A stretch of 13,219 bases of DNA, taken from Chitinophagaceae bacterium (GTDB lineage: Bacteria > Bacteroidota > Bacteroidia > Chitinophagales > Chitinophagaceae). Made by a program: the position numbers and the translations under genes. Below are positions 6,857 through 13,219 of this stretch, one piece after another. The notes under the pieces are model-generated. The model searched no databases. It was given only the letters and a program-made list of their open reading frames with translations, and had not been told where the DNA came from. The stretch covers positions 1 to 13,219 of the forward strand of contig JAEUVL010000062.1 of the NCBI GenBank assembly GCA_016786965.1, written 5' to 3'. Numbering within the stretch: the first letter of the stretch is position 1; every line of letters starts with the position of its first letter.

Positions 6857-8065
6857 CTAAAAAGTAACAATCCCCGTGAAGCGCCATTGCAGTGATTTCT
6901 GTGCAGGCCCTTTAAAATAAGCAGCATCGGTTTGCAGCTTCAAATTGTGACGGAAAAAATAATGGGAGTATCCCAACATGTATTCATTGACCAGCGATGT
7001 GTAGGTATTGATGTTTTTGTCGGGAGCGGTACGGCCATATCGTACAGCCAATTCATCTTTTTTGGTAAAGAGGTACCCGCTTTGCAACAGCAGACCAGTT
7101 CCGCTGTACACGAAATTCACTTTTGAAGGGTTGGAAAGATTGATACTAATCCCGTTTTTTGAAGTGCGCCTGTACAACTCTCCGGTAAAAGACCAGCCTT
7201 TTTTCTTCATTACAATATCAGCGCCGTAATAGTGAATATCTGCCAGTTGGTTATTAAAAAGATATTCCCCTAACTGTCCGGCCACCCTGCTGGTTCGATT
7301 ATTAAAACTGTAAGAAAATCCGAGAGATAGTTTTAGCTTTTCCTCAAAATACAGATCGGATTCAACATAATCTCCGTTGTTTCTAAACTCACCAAACGGT
7401 AATATTTCAGACCGCAACGAATAACATAACCTGGCTGTTTTATCAGACGTAATTCTGCCTTCGCCGGAAGTAATAGCCAGCGTATTACTAACGATCAGTT
7501 TCTTTTTGGAACGAATGGTATTTACTATCCAAAATCCTTTGTCTCTGTCTAATGTAAATAAGGCGTTGGTATTTGACCGGTCCGCAAATTGCAAATTGCC
7601 GGAAGATGTCTGCCGCTGCCTGTTACCCGGCAGTTTGGTTTGTCCGAATCCAAACCGCCAGTGTTTGTTAGGTGAATAATACAACATTGCATCCCTCAAA
7701 AACATATTATTCTGTACAGCAGAGTTATCTGACGACACATCCCGCTGAGAAAAACAAAGCTGGATACGGTAAGTGAATTTCTGGTTGATGGCATTGCCCG
7801 AAAAATTCAGGCGAAGACGGCGGATACTAAAATCAATTGTGCCTTTCTCTGAATTCAGGTCATACCTGGACTCTGCCAGACTTTGTATCCTTCCGCCTAT
7901 TCCAAGTGAAAAACTGCTGTCACTGGAAGAAAAAGTGATGGGTTTACCAAAATGAGCGTCCAAAAAGCCATTATTCGGGTTATACTGTGCAAAACAAAGC
8001 ATTGGAAGAAGTGCAAAAAAAGAAAGGAAAAGCCGCTTTACGGGATTTTGTTTTGCCCAAATCAT
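6857..8065 (-). CDS. Phosphate-selective porin O/P family outer-membrane protein
   Basis: The 402-residue product has a signal peptide (residues 1-26, ending LCFAQ) and a mature part made of alternating beta-strands. Residues SLGIGGRIQSLAESRYD (53-69) followed by IRRLRLNFSGNA (81-92) match the N-terminal pattern of the OprO/OprP porin family, and the barrel ends in the aromatic signal WRFTGIVTF with a terminal Phe. OprP itself is a phosphate-starvation-induced anion channel; many Bacteroidota relatives carry this name without proof of phosphate selectivity. Here the case is stronger than usual: an 11-bp array of TTAACA/TTAATA-type hexamers ends 35 bp before the ATG, and the divergent neighbour is a PiT transport operon. 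The gene is followed after 120 bp by the TonB receptor gene with its own array, so the two are probably separate transcripts of one regulon. No terminator is evident between them. Confidence 0.85.
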   Translation of the reverse strand: MIWAKQNPVKRLFLSFFALLPMLCFAQYNPNNGFLDAHFGKPITFSSSDSSFSLGIGGRIQSLAESRYDLNSEKGTIDFSIRRLRLNFSGNAINQKFTYRIQLCFSQRDVSSDNSAVQNNMFLRDAMLYYSPNKHWRFGFGQTKLPGNRQRQTSSGNLQFADRSNTNALFTLDRDKGFWIVNTIRSKKKLIVSNTLAITSGEGRITSDKTARLCYSLRSEILPFGEFRNNGDYVESDLYFEEKLKLSLGFSYSFNNRTSRVAGQLGEYLFNNQLADIHYYGADIVMKKKGWSFTGELYRRTSKNGISINLSNPSKVNFVYSGTGLLLQSGYLFTKKDELAVRYGRTAPDKNINTYTSLVNEYMLGYSHYFFRHNLKLQTDAAYFKGPAQKSLQWRFTGIVTF

Positions 8066-8085
8066 GATTACTGCTTAAAATTGCT

Positions 8086-8166
8086 GCAATATAAAGTCTT
8101 TGTTATTGAAATGTTAACCTAATTTTATTTCTATATTAAGTTATTATTAATTCTCTGTACCTCCGC
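8086..8166 (-). promoter_or_regulatory. 11-bp array (putative PHO boxes) upstream of the porin gene
   Basis: Plus-strand units begin at 8101, 8112, 8123, 8134 and 8145 with hexamers TGTTAT, TGTTAA, TTTTAT, TATTAA and TATTAA, and a poor sixth, TGTACC, at 8156. The sense strand reads TTAATA, TTAATA, ATAAAA, TTAACA, ATAACA with 5-bp spacers. Orientation, period and distance to the start codon (35 bp, versus 34 bp at the TonB operon) agree with the other array. A TATATT box (8093-8088) follows on the minus strand; it fits the -7 consensus only partly. The DNA is AT-rich, so this array alone would be less convincing than the one at 6771. It lies between divergent genes and could also affect the DUF47-PiT operon. 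Confidence 0.6.
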
Positions 8167-8187
8167 CACCCTCACCCAAGTACCCGG

Positions 8188-8219
8188 TAATTTCGCAACC
8201 ATCCCGTCTTAGATGGGAT
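8188..8219 (+). promoter_or_regulatory. Possible promoter and leader hairpin of the DUF47-PiT operon
   Basis: TAATTTCG (8188-8195) matches the Bacteroidota -7 element TAnnTTTG at all but one fixed position and would place the transcript start near 8202, about 33 bases before the ATG. The leader would then contain ATCCC (8201-8205) and GGGAT (8215-8219), a 5-bp stem with a 9-nt loop. No good -33 element is seen. Weak call. Confidence 0.25.
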
Positions 8220-8234
8220 TAAAATTAAAAACTA

Positions 8235-8885
8235 ATGGCTGGACTTAATTCCTTTCTGAAAATCTTCATGCCGAAGAACAGGGTTTTTTACGAACTCTTT
8301 GAAAAAGTAGCTAATAATGTAGAAAAAATGGGGGCCACACTAAAAGACGTGGTGGCAGAACCTGATTTTGATAAAAGAGCTGCGCTCATTACGCAACTGG
8401 AAGACCTGGAACATGCAAATGACGAACTGACCCACAATCTCTTTACTGAACTGGGCCGCAACTTCATTACTCCGTTTGACCGAGAAGATATTCACTATCT
8501 CGCCACTTCTTTGGATGATATTGCCGATTATATCTATGCGGCCGGTAAGAAGATCAATTTTTACCGGGTAAACCCTAATGATACCGGTATGCAAAAATTT
8601 GCTGAACTGATAGAACAAGGTGCTGCACAGGTAAAGATTGCCGTGGTGGAACTGCGGGACATGAAAAATATGCGCAACATCACCGAAGCATTGGTTAAGA
8701 TCAACAGCATAGAGAACCAGGCAGATGATGTATTTGACTTCAGCATCGAGAAACTATTTGCCACTGAAGATGATGCCAAAGAGGTGATCAAGAAAAGAGA
8801 GATCTACCAGGTAATGGAGATCGTTACTGATAAATGTGAAGATGCCAGTAATGTGATAGAGTCTATTATTATTAAATACGCATAA
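8235..8885 (+). CDS. DUF47/PhoU-like accessory protein of the PiT transporter
   Basis: The 216-residue product is almost entirely helical and charged, without signal peptide or membrane segment, as expected of the cytoplasmic DUF47 family, whose fold is a PhoU-like helical bundle. Typical features are FMPKNRVFYELFEKVANNVEKMG near the N-terminus, the HANDELTHNLFTELGRNFITPFDREDI segment (about residues 56-82), LATSLDDIADYIY (about 83-97) and a C-terminal EDASNVIESIIIKYA; the paired acidic E/D-x-x-x-D motifs are the metal-binding signature of PhoU-like bundles. DUF47 genes are usually directly upstream of a PiT phosphate transporter and modulate it, and this one is followed by a PiT gene 97 bp on. 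ATG 8235 is preceded by an A-rich leader with no Shine-Dalgarno sequence. The gap to the PiT gene is filled with mirrored octamer repeats. Confidence 0.92.
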   Translation: MAGLNSFLKIFMPKNRVFYELFEKVANNVEKMGATLKDVVAEPDFDKRAALITQLEDLEHANDELTHNLFTELGRNFITPFDREDIHYLATSLDDIADYIYAAGKKINFYRVNPNDTGMQKFAELIEQGAAQVKIAVVELRDMKNMRNITEALVKINSIENQADDVFDFSIEKLFATEDDAKEVIKKREIYQVMEIVTDKCEDASNVIESIIIKYA

Positions 8886-8886
8886 A

Positions 8887-8980
8887 CTAATTAGCTAATT
8901 AGCTAATGTGCTAGTTTGCTAATGATCTCAAAAGCGAGTATCAAATTAGCACATCAGCACATCGGCACATTCGCACATCA
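8887..8980. repeat. Mirrored octamer repeat block between DUF47 and PiT genes
   Basis: The left half has five octamers with period 8 starting at 8887, 8895, 8903, 8911 and 8919 (CTAATTAG twice, CTAATGTG, CTAGTTTG, CTAATGAT). The right half has four, starting at 8949, 8957, 8965 and 8973 (GCACATCA, GCACATCG, GCACATTC, GCACATCA). The halves are roughly reverse complements: 8902-8918 pairs with 8942-8958 at 15 of 17 positions around a 23-nt loop. The block begins one base after the stop of the DUF47 gene and ends two bases before the ATG of the PiT gene. In RNA it would fold into a long imperfect stem-loop that could set processing or the expression ratio of the two genes. I have an impression of similar octamer tracts in other Bacteroidota intergenic regions but cannot verify it. 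Confidence 0.8.
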
Positions 8981-8982
8981 AC

Positions 8983-10191
8983 ATGACTCCATTTCTCATT
9001 ACCATCATAGCATTGGCGCTGATATTTGACTACATCAACGGGTTTCATGATGCAGCCAACTCGATTGCCACCGTTGTTTCCACTAAAGTGTTGACACCCT
9101 TCCAGGCAGTACTTTGGGCAGCCCTTTTTAACTCCATCGCTTTTTTCATCTTCAAAGATCATGGAGTGGCTGATACCGTGGCCAAAACAGTAAAACCAGG
9201 CGAAGTTCAGGGTAATATGATGATCGTTATCTTTTCGGGGCTGATAGCAGCCATTACCTGGAACCTGCTTACCTGGTGGTTTGGCATCCCTTCTTCTTCC
9301 TCGCATACTTTGATTGGCGGGTTTGCAGGGGCCGCTATTGCTGCCGGTGGGTTTGGTGCTGTTAATTCTCCCATCATTATCAAAACAGCAGCTTTTATAT
9401 TTATTGCCCCGGTCATTGGTATGCTGATGGCTTTTATTATGTCATTGTGGTTCTTGAGTTCTTTTAAAAAAGGGTGGACCTCAAAAATATTTTCAGTCTT
9501 TATTATAGTCGGGGTCATCATCTTTCTTGCCACCAATCTGCAGTTTGATAAAAAGGTAGTGGGTGCAAAATCGGATTATGACAGCTATATAGCCCAGGTA
9601 ATTTTTTATTCTAAAAATTTCAAGTGGATATTACTGGCCTTTATACTCCTGGTGATGGCCAGCTTCTCACTCTACCTAAGCAGTATGAATGCGCATAAAG
9701 CCAACCAGTGGTTCAAAAGGCTTCAGTTAGTGTCCTCCGCCGCATTCAGTATTGGTCATGGAGGAAATGATGCACAAAAAGTGATGGGTATCATCACCGC
9801 CGCATTGATAGCGGGTGGCAACATTACCGAGTTCGGCCAGATGCCTAATTGGGTACCAATAGCCTGTTATGCAGCGATCGGTCTCGGAACGATGAGCGGT
9901 GGATGGAAAATTGTAAAGACAATGGGTACCAAGATCACCAAAGTGACCCCCTTTGAAGGAGTGGCAGCTGAAACAGCAGGAGCAGTAACCTTATTTGTAA
10001 CAGAAGCATTGAAAATACCGGTGAGCACCACGCATACAATTACCGGGGCCATTATGGGTGTGGGTGCCACCAAACGACTTTCTGCCGTAAGATGGGGTGT
10101 TACTTTTAACCTGATCTGGGCCTGGGTGCTTACTATTCCTATCAGTGGCCTGCTGGCTGCCGGAGTGTACTTTGTTGTACGTCTTTTCTAA
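8983..10191 (+). CDS. Inorganic phosphate transporter, PiT family
   Basis: The 402-residue product is very hydrophobic, with about ten to twelve membrane segments, in the usual size range for short bacterial PiT proteins. Both copies of the PiT signature are present: FDYINGFHDAANSIAT at residues 15-30, and IGHGGNDAQKVMG at about 257-269, with the paired G-x-x-D-A-x-N / G-N-D-A elements that bind the cation-phosphate pair. Further conserved stretches are WWFGIPSSSSHTLIGG (about residues 98-113) and ALKIPVSTTHTITGAIMG in the C-terminal half, the two inverted-repeat halves of the fold. It imports phosphate, or metal-phosphate, across the inner membrane by cation symport. The DUF47 gene upstream on the same strand supports the call. 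Translation starts at ATG 8983 directly after the repeat block. An intrinsic terminator follows 23 bp after the stop. Confidence 0.95.
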   Translation: MTPFLITIIALALIFDYINGFHDAANSIATVVSTKVLTPFQAVLWAALFNSIAFFIFKDHGVADTVAKTVKPGEVQGNMMIVIFSGLIAAITWNLLTWWFGIPSSSSHTLIGGFAGAAIAAGGFGAVNSPIIIKTAAFIFIAPVIGMLMAFIMSLWFLSSFKKGWTSKIFSVFIIVGVIIFLATNLQFDKKVVGAKSDYDSYIAQVIFYSKNFKWILLAFILLVMASFSLYLSSMNAHKANQWFKRLQLVSSAAFSIGHGGNDAQKVMGIITAALIAGGNITEFGQMPNWVPIACYAAIGLGTMSGGWKIVKTMGTKITKVTPFEGVAAETAGAVTLFVTEALKIPVSTTHTITGAIMGVGATKRLSAVRWGVTFNLIWAWVLTIPISGLLAAGVYFVVRLF

Positions 10192-10214
10192 ATTGATAAA
10201 TAACTTATTTGAAT

Positions 10215-10247
10215 AAAAAATTCCTGATTTTTGTCAGGAATTTTTTT
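10215..10247 (+). terminator. Intrinsic terminator abutting the galE start codon
   Basis: TTCCTGA (10221-10227) and TCAGGAA (10234-10240) form a 7-bp stem with a 6-nt loop, extended by A6 (10215-10220) against T7 (10241-10247). The A/T flanks make it work in either direction. It ends the DUF47-PiT transcript. The last T of its tract touches the A of the galE ATG at 10248, so any transcript started upstream of the hairpin must pass through it before galE is translated. Confidence 0.85.
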
Positions 10248-11303
10248 ATGGCTAAAATATTAGTAACAGGCGGTTGCGGCTACATTGGCTCTCATACTAT
10301 TGTAGACCTGATAGAACACGGGTATGATGTTATTTCGGTGGATAATAACTCCCGGTCAAACCCGACCATTTTAAAAGGCGTGGAACTGATCACCAGCCGG
10401 AAAGTAAAGAACTATAAGGTTGATCTCTGCAATTTTGATGACACTTTTGCCATCTTCCAGGAAAATGAGGATATTATCGGTATCATACATTTTGCAGCCT
10501 ACAAATCAGTCGGCGAATCGGTAGAAAACCCTTTACTGTATTTTGAAAACAATCTTACTTCGCTGGTGAACCTGCTGAAATGTGTGCAGGAGTTTCAAAT
10601 ACCACATTTTGTTTTTTCTTCCTCCTGCACGGTATATGGAAACACGACTGAGATGCCTGTCACAGAAAATACGGCCCCTAAGCCTGCAGAATCACCTTAT
10701 GGATATACCAAGCAAATGAGTGAGCAGATCATCAGTGAGTTTGCAAAAAGCTCCGGCACCCATTGCATTTTACTGCGTTATTTCAATCCTGCCGGCGCAC
10801 ATCCCTCAGCCGTTATTGGCGAAATGCCAATGGGCAAACCGCAGAACCTTGTGCCTGCCATTACACAAACAGCCATTGGCCGTATTCCCAGGATGATGGT
10901 ATTTGGTACTGATTACCCTACCCGTGACGGATCTTGTATCCGGGACTATATTCATGTGTGTGATCTTGCCAATGCACATACCCTGTCATTAAAATACCTA
11001 CAGGAAGAAAAAAACAATGGTCTTTGCGAAGTTTTTAACCTGGGTACCGGTACTGGTGTAACAGTACTGGAAGCTATTAATGCTTTTGAAAAGACAAGTT
11101 CTGTCAAGTTGAATTATGAGATCGGGCCGCACCGGCCTGGAGATATTGTGGCTATTTATGCCAATAATGATAAAGCAAAAAACCAGCTAGGCTGGCAACC
11201 GAGATTCTCCCTGGAAGACATCATGGCCACTGCCTGGAAATGGGAGATCCGGTTGAAAGCGGATGAAACAGTATTTAACAGCCAGGCAGGTGAGCTTAAT
11301 TGA
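10248..11303 (+). CDS. galE: UDP-glucose 4-epimerase
   Basis: The 351-residue product interconverts UDP-glucose and UDP-galactose in the cytoplasm with bound NAD, feeding galactose use and cell-surface sugar synthesis. The N-terminal Rossmann fold opens with MAKILVTGGCGYIGS, the TGGxGxxG NAD motif (residues 7-14; Cys10 replaces the more common Ser). The short-chain dehydrogenase catalytic set is present: FSSSCTVYG with Ser124-126, and SPYGYTK with Tyr151 and Lys155. Other GalE blocks are RYFNPAGAHPS, GKPQNLVPAI and GTDYPTRDGSCIRDYIHVCDLA. Length agrees with GalE. The frame can be read further upstream from TTG 10209, but that part consists of the terminator hairpin, so ATG 10248 is the start. 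It has no metabolic link to the PiT genes before it, and the terminator separates them. Confidence 0.95.
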   Translation: MAKILVTGGCGYIGSHTIVDLIEHGYDVISVDNNSRSNPTILKGVELITSRKVKNYKVDLCNFDDTFAIFQENEDIIGIIHFAAYKSVGESVENPLLYFENNLTSLVNLLKCVQEFQIPHFVFSSSCTVYGNTTEMPVTENTAPKPAESPYGYTKQMSEQIISEFAKSSGTHCILLRYFNPAGAHPSAVIGEMPMGKPQNLVPAITQTAIGRIPRMMVFGTDYPTRDGSCIRDYIHVCDLANAHTLSLKYLQEEKNNGLCEVFNLGTGTGVTVLEAINAFEKTSSVKLNYEIGPHRPGDIVAIYANNDKAKNQLGWQPRFSLEDIMATAWKWEIRLKADETVFNSQAGELN

Positions 11304-11421
11304 GCTCAGATATCCAGAAAAAAATGAGGTAAATAGAAACTTCCGGAACGCCGTCTCTTCTTAAAAACCTATTTCACCTGTATTCTTCTCTTTTCTGCTT
11401 TTCTCTTTTATCCTCTTAGCT

Positions 11422-11429
11422 TACATTTG
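11422..11429 (+). promoter_or_regulatory. -7 promoter element of the transketolase subunit gene
   Basis: TACATTTG is an exact match to the Bacteroidota -7 consensus TAnnTTTG and sits 23 bp before the ATG at 11453, giving a leader of about 17 nt. The expected -33 TTG element is not clear; the DNA there (about 11383-11420) is a pyrimidine-rich tract on the plus strand. Confidence 0.5.
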
Positions 11430-11452
11430 CCCCACTTATTCAAATACACACT

Positions 11453-12409
11453 ATGTCTTTAAAGGAAATTCAATCAACAGGAAACAAGGATACCCGCAGT
11501 GGATTTGGTGATGGGATCGTGGAAGCGGCCCGCAAAAACTCCAATGTGGTTGCCCTTACTGCCGACCTGGCCGGTTCATTAAAACTGAACCAGTTCATAA
11601 AAGAATTTCCGGAGCGTTTTATCCAGGTGGGTATTGCAGAGGCCAATATGATGGGCATCGCAGCGGGGCTGACGATAGGCGGTAAAATCCCATTTACCAC
11701 CACCTTTGCCAATTTCTCTACCGGCAGGGTGTACGATCAGATACGCCAGTCCATTGCTTACAGCGGAAAAAATGTGAAGATATGTGCTTCCCATGCCGGA
11801 CTAACACTTGGCGAAGACGGAGCCACGCACCAGATATTAGAAGATATTGGCCTGATGAAAATGCTGCCAGGCATGACAGTGATCGTTCCCTGCGATTATG
11901 CACAAACAAAAGCAGCCACAGAAGCGATCGCTGAGCATGAGGGGCCTGTGTATCTTCGGTTTGGCCGCCCTGTTTGGCCAATTTTCACTTCTGACAGACC
12001 TTTTGAGATCGGTAAAGCTCAGCAGTTCTCTGAGGGAACTGATGTTACCATTTTTGCCTGCGGCCATTTGGTATGGAATGCCATCCAGGCTGGCGCTATC
12101 TTACAGGAAAAGGGTATTAGTGTGGAAGTGATAAATATTCATACCATCAAACCGCTGGATGAAGAAGCCGTGCTGCATTCTCTCCGCAAAACGAAATGTG
12201 CGGTGACTGCCGAAGAACATAATATCATTGGCGGATTGGGTGATGCCATCTCACAGTGTGCAGCAAGGAACTTTCCTGTTCCAATAGAATATGTAGGGAC
12301 AAAAGATACTTTTGGAGAGAGTGGAACCCCGGTACAATTATTAAAAAAATACGGTCTTGATATTCCGGATATTGTGACAGCCGCAGAAAAGGTATTGGCC
12401 AGAAAGTAA
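11453..12409 (+). CDS. Transketolase, C-terminal subunit (split enzyme)
   Basis: The 318-residue product corresponds to the pyrimidine-binding and C-terminal domains of transketolase; the thiamine-pyrophosphate (PP) domain is absent and must come from a second gene. The Pyr domain covers about residues 10-175, with Glu63 in GIAEANMMGIAAGL as the conserved glutamate that activates the thiamine cofactor, then TTFANFSTGRVYDQIRQSIAYSG and ASHAGLTLGEDGATHQILEDIGLM, standard blocks for this family. The C-terminal domain (about 190-310) includes EVINIHTIKPLDEEAV and AVTAEEHNIIGGLGDA. Two-subunit transketolases are common in Bacteroidota, archaea and Firmicutes, usually with the N-half directly upstream; here the upstream gene is galE. 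It acts in the non-oxidative pentose phosphate pathway if paired with its partner. A terminator follows 33 bp after the stop. Confidence 0.9.
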   Translation: MSLKEIQSTGNKDTRSGFGDGIVEAARKNSNVVALTADLAGSLKLNQFIKEFPERFIQVGIAEANMMGIAAGLTIGGKIPFTTTFANFSTGRVYDQIRQSIAYSGKNVKICASHAGLTLGEDGATHQILEDIGLMKMLPGMTVIVPCDYAQTKAATEAIAEHEGPVYLRFGRPVWPIFTSDRPFEIGKAQQFSEGTDVTIFACGHLVWNAIQAGAILQEKGISVEVINIHTIKPLDEEAVLHSLRKTKCAVTAEEHNIIGGLGDAISQCAARNFPVPIEYVGTKDTFGESGTPVQLLKKYGLDIPDIVTAAEKVLARK

Positions 12410-12441
12410 ACTATTCCCTTAGAGTTTTAAAAGGAATTAAG

Positions 12442-12478
12442 GCAGGTTCTTCCAAAATTGGACCTGCTTTTTTATTTT
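12442..12478 (+). terminator. Intrinsic terminator after the transketolase subunit gene
   Basis: GCAGGTTC (12442-12449) pairs with GGACCTGC (12460-12467) as eight base pairs with one G-U, around a 10-nt loop, followed by TTTTTTATTTT (12468-12478). It ends the transketolase transcript and lies inside an apparent upstream extension of the sigma factor frame, which argues that the sigma gene starts later. Confidence 0.9.
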
Positions 12479-12544
12479 AGTACCTTACTGATATTAAACA
12501 AAACCGGTTCCCAATATTCTAAGTCACCCAAAGCCCGACAACCT

Positions 12545-13099
12545 ATGTCCCTGACAACACCGAATGACAGCGAACTGCTGGTGCAGTTTCGCAGCCCTGA
12601 TACAAAGGAAAAAGCCTATACCAGCATTATTCGCAAATACCAGGAAAAACTGTACTGGCATATACGCCGGATGGTAATAGAACATGAAGACGCCAATGAT
12701 GTGTTGCAGAATGTTTTGATCAGGGTATGGAATGGATTGGCTAATTTCCGGGAAGACAGCCAGTTATATACCTGGCTTTACCGGATCGCTACCAATGAAT
12801 GCCTCACCTACCTGGAACAACAGAAAAAAAGGACATCTGTAAGCCTGAATGATGTGGAATCCGGGCTGAGTAATAAGATAAAGGCCGATAAGCACTTTGA
12901 TTCGCAGAAAATAGAATGGAAACTCCAGCTTGCCATACAGCAATTACCTGAAAAGCAAAGAGTTGTATTTGGTCTTCGTTATTATGATGAAATGCCATAT
13001 GAGGAAATGAGCCGGGTACTTGAGACCAGCGAAGGTGCACTAAAAGCAAGCTACCATCATGCGGTCAAAAAAATTGAGGATTATATGCTAAATCATTAA
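12545..13099 (+). CDS. ECF-type RNA polymerase sigma factor
   Basis: The 184-residue product has the two-domain layout of extracytoplasmic-function sigma factors. Region 2 spans about residues 24-95 (AYTSIIRKYQEKLYWHIRRM, then HEDANDVLQNVLIRVWNGLANF for core binding, and TWLYRIATNECLTYLEQQKKR for -10 recognition). Region 4 spans about 128-182 (LQLAIQQLPEKQRVVFGLRYYDEMPYEEMSRVL, then TSEGALKASYHHAVKKIEDYM, the helix-turn-helix for -35 recognition). The frame continues upstream to TTG 12458, but that stretch encodes part of a terminator and the extra residues resemble no sigma factor, so ATG 12545 is chosen. The next gene begins 38 bp later on the same strand and is probably co-transcribed; sigma genes of this type often precede their anti-sigma gene. 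The target regulon cannot be read here. Confidence 0.93.
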   Translation: MSLTTPNDSELLVQFRSPDTKEKAYTSIIRKYQEKLYWHIRRMVIEHEDANDVLQNVLIRVWNGLANFREDSQLYTWLYRIATNECLTYLEQQKKRTSVSLNDVESGLSNKIKADKHFDSQKIEWKLQLAIQQLPEKQRVVFGLRYYDEMPYEEMSRVLETSEGALKASYHHAVKKIEDYMLNH

Positions 13100-13137
13100 A
13101 CTTTGGTCATTCAACAGCGTCTGAATTGAGGTTCAAC

Positions 13138-13219
13138 ATGACACAGAAAGACAACATATTACAAGAATTGCAGGAGTTGAAAAGCTCACTGGTCAAACAT
13201 ACCGCTCAAAACGTTTACA
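13138..13219 (+). CDS. Start of a gene downstream of the sigma factor, possibly its anti-sigma partner
   Basis: Only 27 codons are visible before the window ends. They start at ATG 13138 with MTQKDNILQELQEL and go on with KSSLVKHTAQNVY. The start is charged and helical, with no signal peptide. Its place 38 bp after an ECF sigma gene, and the N-terminus of the form N-I-L-x-E-L-x-E-L, fit a small family I recall from Chitinophagaceae where a gene with this N-terminus follows the sigma gene and carries a membrane segment further on. An anti-sigma role is inference, and the membrane segment, if any, lies outside the window. Confidence 0.6.
   Translation, partial: MTQKDNILQELQELKSSLVKHTAQNVY

Noticed and set aside
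8941..9306. Minus-strand frame over the start of the PiT gene
   Set aside because: It is the shadow of the PiT coding sequence and the octamer repeats; its tail merely translates the repeats.
10209..10247. N-terminal extension of galE from TTG 10209
   Set aside because: It encodes the terminator hairpin, and GalE normally begins directly with the Rossmann motif found at 10248.
11294..11311. TGAGCT/AGCTCA inverted repeat over the galE stop as a terminator
   Set aside because: The stem is only six base pairs and no T-tract follows.
12458..12544. N-terminal extension of the sigma factor from TTG 12458
   Set aside because: It overlaps the transketolase terminator, and the extra residues are not sigma-like.

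Overview
The window reads as chromosomal DNA of a Bacteroidota member, most likely a Chitinophagaceae relative. Reasons: a carboxypeptidase-regulatory-domain TonB receptor paired with a surface-type lipoprotein, a split transketolase, starts without clear Shine-Dalgarno sequences, and promoters resembling the Bacteroidota -7 element TAnnTTTG. Family assignments come from reading the proteins; no search was run.

Layout. 1-225 (minus): 5' end of a conserved hypothetical gene that runs off the window. 226-834: long intergenic region with an 11-bp tandem repeat block (365-417), a strong minus-strand terminator (549-587) and an 11-bp-phased regulatory array (688-731); together the last two bracket a candidate small RNA. 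835-2046 (plus): secreted transglutaminase-like protein starting at TTG. 2048-2485 (minus): small lipoprotein. 2561-6736 (minus): two-gene operon, TonB-dependent receptor then beta-helix-type lipoprotein. 6857-8065 (minus): OprO/P-type porin. 8235-10191 (plus): PhoU-like DUF47 protein and PiT phosphate transporter. 10248-13219 (plus): galE, transketolase C-terminal subunit, ECF sigma factor, and the start of a downstream gene.

Central interpretation. The middle 8 kb looks like a phosphate-acquisition locus spanning both membranes: porin and TonB receptor/lipoprotein in the outer membrane, PiT with its DUF47 partner in the inner membrane. Upstream of both the TonB operon and the porin lie arrays of five to six hexamers at exact 11-bp spacing. 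On the sense strand they read TTAACA-like with 5-bp spacers, the geometry of the PHO boxes bound by PhoB/PhoP-type regulators. Both arrays end 34-35 bp before the start codon. A third, four-unit array of the same orientation (688-731) has no gene at that distance but is followed by a -7-like box and, about 120 bp on, an orphan intrinsic terminator. The best candidate for something undescribed is therefore a phosphate-regulated small RNA of roughly 115 nt at about 549-665 on the minus strand.

Other points: mirrored octamer repeats fill the whole gap between the DUF47 and PiT genes; three intrinsic terminators overlap apparent N-terminal extensions of genes and set the true starts (2485, 10248, 12545); and the transketolase C-half lacks its N-half in this window. 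No tRNA, rRNA, CRISPR array, transposase or two-component regulator gene was seen.
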